Assembly (NCBI GenBank): GCA_002431305.1
Contig: DJEG01000005.1
Coordinates: 1,443-20,834, forward strand
Direction: 5' to 3'
DNA: 19,392 bases
Origin: Ruminococcaceae bacterium UBA5904
Lineage (GTDB): Bacteria > Bacillota > Clostridia > Oscillospirales > Acutalibacteraceae
In this document: piece by piece, positions 15,133 to 19,392 of the stretch
Layout: every line of letters starts with the position of its first letter
Position numbering within the stretch: position 1 is the first letter of the stretch
Notes under the pieces: generated by a model
What the model was told of the DNA's origin: nothing
Database searches by the model: none
What the model saw: only the letters and a program-made list of their open reading frames with translations
Position numbers and translations under genes: made by a program

Positions 15133-15779
15133 TTATTTTCCTTCTCCTTAGCTTCCAACTTTTCGGAAAGTACTTTTATTTCGTTTTCGAGTCTCTCGAG
15201 CTCCTGTGCGACAGGGTCGGGAATATGAATCTGGTCAAGGTTCTGCACGTGTTCGACTCGCACGCCGTCAAGTTTTACAACTCTTGCGGGTGTTCCGACC
15301 GCCGTACAGTTCGCGGGGATATCATTCAATACGACGGAACCCGCCGCAATTTTCGAATTATCGCCTATATGAAGAGGTCCCAGCACCTTTGCGCCCGCGC
15401 CTATCATAACATTGTTGCCGACTGTCGGGTGACGTTTGCCCACATCCTTGCCGGTGCCGCCGAGCGTTACGCCCTGATAAATCGTAACGTCGTCGCCTAT
15501 TTCGGCTGTTTCGCCGATGACGACTCCGGTTCCGTGGTCTATAAAGAAGCGTCTGCCTATCGTCGCGCCGGGATGAATTTCGATTCCCGTTTTCCTCGCG
15601 GCACGCTGAGATATCATTCTTGCAAGAAAAATAAATCCGTGTTCATAGCACTTGTGCGCCCGTCTGTGCGCGCGTATCGCCTTAATACCCGGATAGAGAA
15701 ACAGCACCTCCGCTACGCTTCCGACCGCAGGGTCTCGTTCTCTGACGGAGGCTATGTCCTCCTTTAACATATCAAACAT
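15129..15779 (-). CDS. cysE: Serine O-acetyltransferase
   Basis: CysE transfers acetyl from acetyl-CoA to L-serine, giving O-acetylserine, the first step of cysteine synthesis. It has 216 residues. The N-terminal helical part includes [20 protein letters not shown] and [20 protein letters not shown]. The left-handed beta-helix of hexapeptide repeats includes [60 protein letters not shown] and [20 protein letters not shown]. The active-site His residues in DHGTG and GKRHP are present. A charged helix ends the protein ([14 protein letters not shown]). The ATG at 15779 has only a weak ribosome site, and another ATG follows three codons later. It overlaps cysS by 4 nt, the order also seen in Bacillus. 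Confidence 0.96.
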   Translation of the reverse strand: MFDMLKEDIASVRERDPAVGSVAEVLFLYPGIKAIRAHRRAHKCYEHGFIFLARMISQRAARKTGIEIHPGATIGRRFFIDHGTGVVIGETAEIGDDVTIYQGVTLGGTGKDVGKRHPTVGNNVMIGAGAKVLGPLHIGDNSKIAAGSVVLNDIPANCTAVGTPARVVKLDGVRVEHVQNLDQIHIPDPVAQELERLENEIKVLSEKLEAKEKENK

Positions 15780-15832
15780 AAAAAACTCTCAATTCTGCAA
15801 AAAGTATTCATCACATTATAATCAAAAAAGTC

Positions 15833-16276
15833 TCACGGCGTGCATGATTTTTTCAAAAGAGAGTTAAGCGCTCTTTCAAAATCTTCGTCCTGTTCGCGGG
15901 TACGCTTTTTGGGTCCCTTTGTTCTGCCTCCGGCACGGCGTATCTCTTTTGAAACATAGCGGGTGTACAGCATTTTTTCGATATTTCCGTCTGTAAAAAT
16001 CAACCCGTTCTGATTTATCGGTTCAGCGCCCCTTGCAAGGCACATGGCGGCAAGCCCGTAGTCCTGAGTTACGACGATATCGCCCGGCTTAATCATATTG
16101 GCAATCTTAAAATCCGCAGAATCCGCACCCTTTTCCACTGTAATCGTCACAGCGTTTTCGCGTTCTATAATGTGAGACGTATCGGTAATTATAACCGTTC
16201 CGACTCCGTAAGCCGCCGCTGACGAAACAGCAATATCGACAACAGGACAACCGTCGGCGTCTATAAATACTTTCAT
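15833..16276 (-). CDS. YaiI/YqxD family protein (DUF188, UPF0178)
   Basis: This is a cytosolic protein of 147 residues from a widely conserved uncharacterised family. The N-terminal MKVFIDADGCPVVDIA with its D-A-D-x-C-P motif, the central KGADSADFKIANMI and DIVVTQDYGLAAMCLARGA, and the C-terminal RRAGGRTKGPKKRTREQDEDF are the family blocks. The acidic cluster resembles PIN-like nucleases; function is not established. Its ATG directly abuts the stop of the upstream membrane-anchored gene, and cysE follows after 53 nt, so all are likely co-transcribed. Confidence 0.93.
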   Translation of the reverse strand: MKVFIDADGCPVVDIAVSSAAAYGVGTVIITDTSHIIERENAVTITVEKGADSADFKIANMIKPGDIVVTQDYGLAAMCLARGAEPINQNGLIFTDGNIEKMLYTRYVSKEIRRAGGRTKGPKKRTREQDEDFERALNSLLKKSCTP

Positions 16277-17539
16277 TTATTTAACAACATAATACTTGAA
16301 TGACGAAGCGTCCGAGCCCGTAACGACCGTAAACATAACGCTCGAATCGGAAAGAACCTCGGGATTTACAATGCTCATAAACATATCGTTTACGTAATAT
16401 CTGCACTCACCGGTTGTAAGATCTGCTATTACAATCGCCGGATTCGTCTTATCGATATATCCTCTTAAAAATGCTGTTTTACCGTTGCAGGCAAACATGT
16501 CGGCTTTGAAATTTGCAAGGAAATCGCCTTTCAATTCAACGGACGAAGAATCATTTACATTGTAGACAGAGTTATTCATAAAGAAATAATCGCCCGAAAC
16601 AATGATATCCTCGCGTTTGCATTCAAAAGTCTTTACCGCCTCGTCGGAATCAACCTTTTTAAGTACGACGTTTTTATCCGCGTCCTCGGTTAAGTATAAA
16701 ACTCCGTCGTCGGTTGCTTTTACGAATCTGCCCACGATATTTTTCTCAACGAGAACGTTATCGACGTTATTTCCTCTGCCGCCTGCCTTCATAAGGTCGT
16801 ACTTATCCTCATCCTCGGCGTAATGTCTGCCGGAGATAAACAGAGAATTGTCAAGCTCGTTTTTAAGAATATAATCCGTAACTACGGCATAGTCGGCTCT
16901 CTTTGTTCCGTCGGAGCCTACGTATCTGTTAGCCTCGGAATAAATGCGCTCGGCAGAGCCGTTGTCGGGGTTATATGAGAACTGGTCGCCGTAGAGCTTA
17001 TCGGCGTTTCTGAAATTATTCTCGGTAGAGTCCGCGAGCAGAAGAAGGTTTGACGAACTGCCCATGCCCGACGGCATATCGGTGACGGCGAAGAAAACGT
17101 ATCTGTATATAGAATCGGTTTCTCCCGTTATCGTCGGGGTGTAGAGACCGTAACCGGCAGTCTTGCCGTCGGATTTTACATAGCTTACCTTCGCTTTTAT
17201 TGTCTGTTCGCTCATATTGACGCTTACATCGTACGTACCGTCGGCAGTGCGCTCTGTAAACGTATCGTTTTCAGCGTTGAAATCATAGAACTTTACATTG
17301 CCGGCGGTATCGGCGGTATAATAAATTCCGTCAATGAATGTCGGCAGATAGTTTGCGGAAAGCGCGTCGCTCTGATACTTGACTTCGGATAAATATGCGC
17401 TCGTGTCAAATCCGCTCTTATCCGATTCGCTCTCATCCTCCTTGGGTTTTAATTTAATAACGCCTCCGAGTATGAGAAATGTAAACACACAGACTACGGC
17501 AAGAACCGCAGCGGCGGCCGTAACAGCTTTTTTATTCAA
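16277..17539 (-). CDS. Membrane-anchored extracytoplasmic protein of unknown function
   Basis: I do not recognise a family. The protein has 420 residues. MNKKAVTAAAAVLAVVCVFT and the following LILGGVIKLK form a basic start plus one transmembrane helix (about 5-28). No Cys lipobox is convincing, so it is probably a signal-anchor protein with the bulk outside. After an acidic linker (KPKEDESESDKSG) come repeated short beta-strand blocks such as LPTFIDGIYYTADTAGNVKF, DGVLYLTEDADKNVVLKKV, ISGDYFFMNNSVYNV-like, and NGKTAFLRGYIDKTNPAI. These suggest a beta-propeller or DUF5050-like sensor or adhesion domain (inference). The start is TTG with GGAGG 8 nt upstream. A consensus promoter at 17619-17647 drives it and probably the YaiI, cysE and cysS genes behind it; its stop codon abuts the YaiI start. 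Confidence 0.8.
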   Translation of the reverse strand: MNKKAVTAAAAVLAVVCVFTFLILGGVIKLKPKEDESESDKSGFDTSAYLSEVKYQSDALSANYLPTFIDGIYYTADTAGNVKFYDFNAENDTFTERTADGTYDVSVNMSEQTIKAKVSYVKSDGKTAGYGLYTPTITGETDSIYRYVFFAVTDMPSGMGSSSNLLLLADSTENNFRNADKLYGDQFSYNPDNGSAERIYSEANRYVGSDGTKRADYAVVTDYILKNELDNSLFISGRHYAEDEDKYDLMKAGGRGNNVDNVLVEKNIVGRFVKATDDGVLYLTEDADKNVVLKKVDSDEAVKTFECKREDIIVSGDYFFMNNSVYNVNDSSSVELKGDFLANFKADMFACNGKTAFLRGYIDKTNPAIVIADLTTGECRYYVNDMFMSIVNPEVLSDSSVMFTVVTGSDASSFKYYVVK

Positions 17540-17618
17540 GATAAAAACCTCCGATTCCGCGCCGAAAACGGCACATCAAATATATAATTATATAAATAAT
17601 AAATAATCATCTCTCATA

Positions 17619-17647
17619 AGTATATACAAACCGAAAAAAAAAGTCAA
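17619..17647 (-). promoter_or_regulatory. Promoter of the anchored-protein/YaiI/cysE/cysS run
   Basis: The minus strand has TTGACT (17642-17647) and TATACT (17619-17624), with a 17-nt spacer rich in T. The leader of about 70 nt is A/T-rich and ends with a small GCCG-TTTT-CGGC hairpin just before the Shine-Dalgarno of the TTG start. No T-box or other cysteine riboswitch pattern is seen. Confidence 0.82.
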
Positions 17648-17699
17648 TAGCGCCCTGAGGCAAGACGGACGCGAATTTTTTAAGATTTAATAAATGATA

Positions 17700-17728
17700 T
17701 TGTCATATAACCGTGAAAATGTTATCAT
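17700..17728 (+). promoter_or_regulatory. Promoter of the GH25 muramidase gene
   Basis: TTGTCA (17700-17705) and TATCAT (17723-17728) have a 17-nt spacer, and transcription would start near 17735. It diverges from the promoter at 17619-17647; about 50 nt lie between the two -35 boxes. Confidence 0.7.
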
Positions 17729-17733
17729 TATAT

Positions 17734-17761
17734 TGAACTGAAAACATACTGAACTGAAAAC
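17734..17761 (+). repeat. Two direct copies of TGAACTGAAAAC in the muramidase leader
   Basis: Exact 12-nt copies at 17734-17745 and 17750-17761 start 16 nt apart. They occupy nearly the whole predicted 5' untranslated leader, just before the AAGGAG ribosome site. Confidence 0.85.
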
Positions 17762-17778
17762 GCAAAGGAGTTCAAAAC

Positions 17779-18651
17779 ATGAAATCATCGGCAAAACGAA
17801 AATTACCGTACGTTATCGCAGGGTGCGCGGTTCTGGCGTTTGCGGTATTTGCGGTTTTGTTTATAATAGACCCGCTTAAAATCAAATCGGAACCGGAAGT
17901 TACGGAACCGACTCAGAAAATATACAACGCCGACGGCTCGCCGTATTATGAGGACGTCGCGGTAAACGCATACAAAACAGAAAATTTCAAGTCCGACGAC
18001 TCGGGCAGAATTTATTACGACGACGAAAACGTCAAATATTACACCGGCATAGACGTTTCGCAGTATCAGGGCGATATCGACTGGGACGCGGTCGCCTCGG
18101 ACGGCATCAGCTTTGCGATTATCAGAGTCGGCGCAAGGGGATACGGAACGTCGGGAAAACTAATAGAGGACGCAAATTTCAGACAAAACCTCGAAAACGC
18201 GGAGAAAGCGGGGCTGAAAGTCGGTGCGTATTTCTACTCCCAGGCGACAAACGTCGAGGAGGCAGAGGAAGAGGCAGACTATCTTCTGTCGCTTATAAAG
18301 GGTTATAAAATCACTGCGCCCGTCGTCTTCGACTGGGAGAACATGCCCGACACCGCAATGAGAACTGACTCTGTCACGGGCGAAACGCTCGACAAATGCG
18401 CCGTCGCATTCTGCGAAAAAATCAAGAACGCCGGGTACACTCCGCTTATATATTTCAACCTCTCCGACGGCTACACGCGCTATGATTTGAGCAAAATAAA
18501 GGATTATTCGTTCTGGTACGCGCAGTACGAGGGAACCTCACCGAAATTCTATTATAATTACGACATATGGCAGTACTCCTGCACGGGAAGCGTGAAGGGA
18601 ATAGAGGGAAACGTCGATTTGAACATAGCGTTTACGGATTTTTCACAATAA
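17779..18651 (+). CDS. Membrane-anchored GH25 muramidase (lysozyme)
   Basis: This is a cell-wall hydrolase of 290 residues that cleaves the N-acetylmuramyl-beta-1,4-N-acetylglucosamine bond of peptidoglycan. A basic start plus a helix at about 10-30 (PYVIAGCAVLAFAVFAVLFI) anchors it, with a linker to about residue 86. The GH25 barrel begins at YYTGIDVSQYQGDIDW (88-102, D92 conserved). It continues with FAIIRVGARGYGTSG, LKVGAYFYSQATNVEEAEEE and VVFDWEN (182-188), where the D185-x-E187 pair is the catalytic site in this family. It ends with DIWQYSCTGSVKGIEGNVDL, the typical closing motif. No wall-binding repeats are attached. AAGGAG lies 8 nt before the ATG. The anchored form suggests turnover of the cell's own wall rather than a phage endolysin, and no holin or phage gene is nearby. 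Confidence 0.94.
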   Translation: MKSSAKRKLPYVIAGCAVLAFAVFAVLFIIDPLKIKSEPEVTEPTQKIYNADGSPYYEDVAVNAYKTENFKSDDSGRIYYDDENVKYYTGIDVSQYQGDIDWDAVASDGISFAIIRVGARGYGTSGKLIEDANFRQNLENAEKAGLKVGAYFYSQATNVEEAEEEADYLLSLIKGYKITAPVVFDWENMPDTAMRTDSVTGETLDKCAVAFCEKIKNAGYTPLIYFNLSDGYTRYDLSKIKDYSFWYAQYEGTSPKFYYNYDIWQYSCTGSVKGIEGNVDLNIAFTDFSQ

Positions 18652-18660
18652 AATAAACGT

Positions 18661-18700
18661 AAAAACGGGAGACTGCGCCGAATGCGGACTCCCGTTTTTT
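18661..18700. terminator. Terminator of the muramidase gene, usable in both directions
   Basis: AAAACGGGAG (18662-18671) pairs perfectly with CTCCCGTTTT (18689-18698), with a further T-run on the plus strand and TTTTT on the minus strand. It starts 10 nt after the stop codon. Confidence 0.93.
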
Positions 18701-18720
18701 ATGAATACTAAATACGAAAA

Positions 18721-18825
18721 AAAATTATGTGTATTTCCACACTTTTTTATTACAAATATAATCCCAAACTGCGTTTAAGTCAACTCGCTGTTATAAAATT
18801 ATGTGTATTTCCACACTTTTTTATT
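18721..18825. repeat. Exact 31-nt direct repeat pair in the muramidase-prfC intergenic region
   Basis: Copies at 18721-18751 and 18795-18825 are identical over 31 nt and start 74 nt apart. Each contains GTGT-ATTTCC-ACAC, a small dyad, followed by a T-run. A minus-strand promoter lies between the copies. Confidence 0.95.
18755..18783 (-). promoter_or_regulatory. Minus-strand promoter with no gene in front of it
   Basis: On the minus strand TTGACT (18778-18783) and TATATT (18755-18760) are separated by 17 nt. Transcription from about 18748 would cross the left 31-nt repeat and meet the bidirectional terminator near 18660, giving an RNA of about 90 nt without an open frame. Confidence 0.6.
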
Positions 18826-18838
18826 TAATATTCTGCTA

Positions 18839-18867
18839 TTGATTTTAAAAATAGTATATGGTAAAAT
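18839..18867 (+). promoter_or_regulatory. Candidate promoter of prfC
   Basis: TTGATT (18839-18844) and TAAAAT (18862-18867) have a 17-nt spacer, about 40 nt before the ATG and 13 nt after the right copy of the 31-nt repeat. Confidence 0.65.
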
Positions 18868-18907
18868 AAATCGATTATTTTATATTAAATCAAAAGAGAG
18901 AGTCGTT

Positions 18908-19392
18908 ATGGATACAAAGACTAAAAGCGAAATCGAACGCCGCCGGACGTTCGCAATAATCTCCCACCCCGACGCCGGTAAAACAACGCTTACGGAAAAA
19001 CTTCTGCTCTACGGCAGAGCGATACAGTCGGCAGGTTCGGTTAAGGGCAAGCAGGGCGACAAGCACGCCGTTTCCGACTGGATGGAACTCGAAAAACAGA
19101 GGGGAATTTCCGTCACATCGTCGGTAATGCAGTTTGAATACGAGGGCTACTGCATCAACATCCTCGACACCCCGGGACATCAGGATTTCTCCGAGGACAC
19201 GTACCGTACGCTTATGGCGGCGGACAGCGCTGTAATGGTTATCGACGCGGCGAAAGGTATAGAGCCTCAGACGAGAAAATTATTCAAGGTCTGCGCAATG
19301 CGCCATATCCCGATCTTTACGTTCATCAACAAGATGGACCGCGAGTCCAAAGACCCCTTTGACCTGCTGGACGAGCTGGAAAACGAGCTCGG
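18908..19392 (+). CDS. prfC: Peptide chain release factor 3 (partial, 5' part only)
   Basis: RF3 is a translational GTPase that recycles RF1/RF2 from the ribosome after peptide release. The first 161 codons are present. The start [20 protein letters not shown] is followed by the G1 P-loop HPDAGKTT, the switch I region [20 protein letters not shown] with [11 protein letters not shown] (G2), [12 protein letters not shown] (G3) and [11 protein letters not shown] (G4). The [21 protein letters not shown] form separates RF3 from EF-G and LepA; it is noted here as a region of the first 30 residues. GAGAG lies 8 nt before the ATG. The remaining roughly two thirds of the protein lie beyond the window end. 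Confidence 0.96.
   Translation, partial: MDTKTKSEIERRRTFAIISHPDAGKTTLTEKLLLYGRAIQSAGSVKGKQGDKHAVSDWMELEKQRGISVTSSVMQFEYEGYCINILDTPGHQDFSEDTYRTLMAADSAVMVIDAAKGIEPQTRKLFKVCAMRHIPIFTFINKMDRESKDPFDLLDELENEL

Noticed and set aside
15114..15767. 217-codon open frame on the plus strand
   Set aside because: It is antisense to cysE, which has complete family motifs.
15815..15820. Independent cysE promoter (TATAAT on the minus strand)
   Set aside because: The -10 box is perfect, but no acceptable -35 box or exact extended -10 accompanies it, so I did not list it; a weak promoter remains possible.
17540..17641. T-box or cysteine riboswitch controlling cysE-cysS
   Set aside because: The leader is too short, and no specifier, T-box sequence or antiterminator pair is visible.
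17779..18651. GH25 gene as a prophage endolysin
   Set aside because: It has a membrane anchor, its own promoter and terminator, and no holin or phage genes nearby.

Overview
The window looks like chromosomal DNA of a Clostridia-type Firmicute, probably a gut Ruminococcaceae/Oscillospirales relative. The grounds are GGAGG-class ribosome binding sites, several TTG starts behind good Shine-Dalgarno sites, near-consensus sigma-A promoters with 17-nt spacers, a split two-subunit transketolase, the Gram-positive rpmH-rnpA-yidD-yidC-jag order, and a tRNA with an encoded CCA. The genus assignment is inference. The window cuts a gene at each end.

Positions 1-4010 (minus strand) hold a metabolic cluster. 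A promoter at about 4000 drives an unusual protein that looks like a tandem SCP2-type lipid-binding protein and a class III (glutamate-1-semialdehyde-aminotransferase-like) aminotransferase. A second consensus promoter then drives the N- and C-terminal halves of a split transketolase. The aminotransferase active-site residues depart from true GSAM and no heme genes are present, so an amino-sugar or amino-polyol product is the better guess. This is the most promising candidate for an undescribed pathway here.

Positions 4200-7204 (minus) hold the protein-insertion and RNA-processing block rpmH, rnpA, yidD, yidC, jag/khpB, with a clear promoter and a clear terminator. Neither dnaA/oriC nor mnmE lies next to it, although they commonly do. 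KhpB carries a long Arg/Gly-rich tail.

Positions 7276-12485 hold an AI-2E family membrane protein (+), a small HAD phosphatase (-) whose mRNA may be leaderless, and a large cytosolic GH38 alpha-mannosidase (+) with its own promoter. Positions 12498-12714 hold tRNA-Leu(CAG) with promoter and terminator; its -35 box sits in the centre of a 12-bp inverted repeat. Positions 12735-13620 hold a decayed IS1182-like insertion sequence whose transposase has lost its catalytic core.

Positions 13738-17647 (minus) read as an operon-like run: a membrane-anchored extracytoplasmic protein of unknown function, a YaiI/YqxD (DUF188) protein, cysE and cysS. CysE starts cysteine synthesis and CysS charges tRNA-Cys, so the last two genes are linked functionally. 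Diverging from this run is a membrane-anchored GH25 muramidase (+). After its terminator comes an intergenic region with an exact 31-nt direct repeat and a consensus minus-strand promoter that could give a roughly 90-nt RNA. The 5' part of prfC (release factor 3) ends the window.
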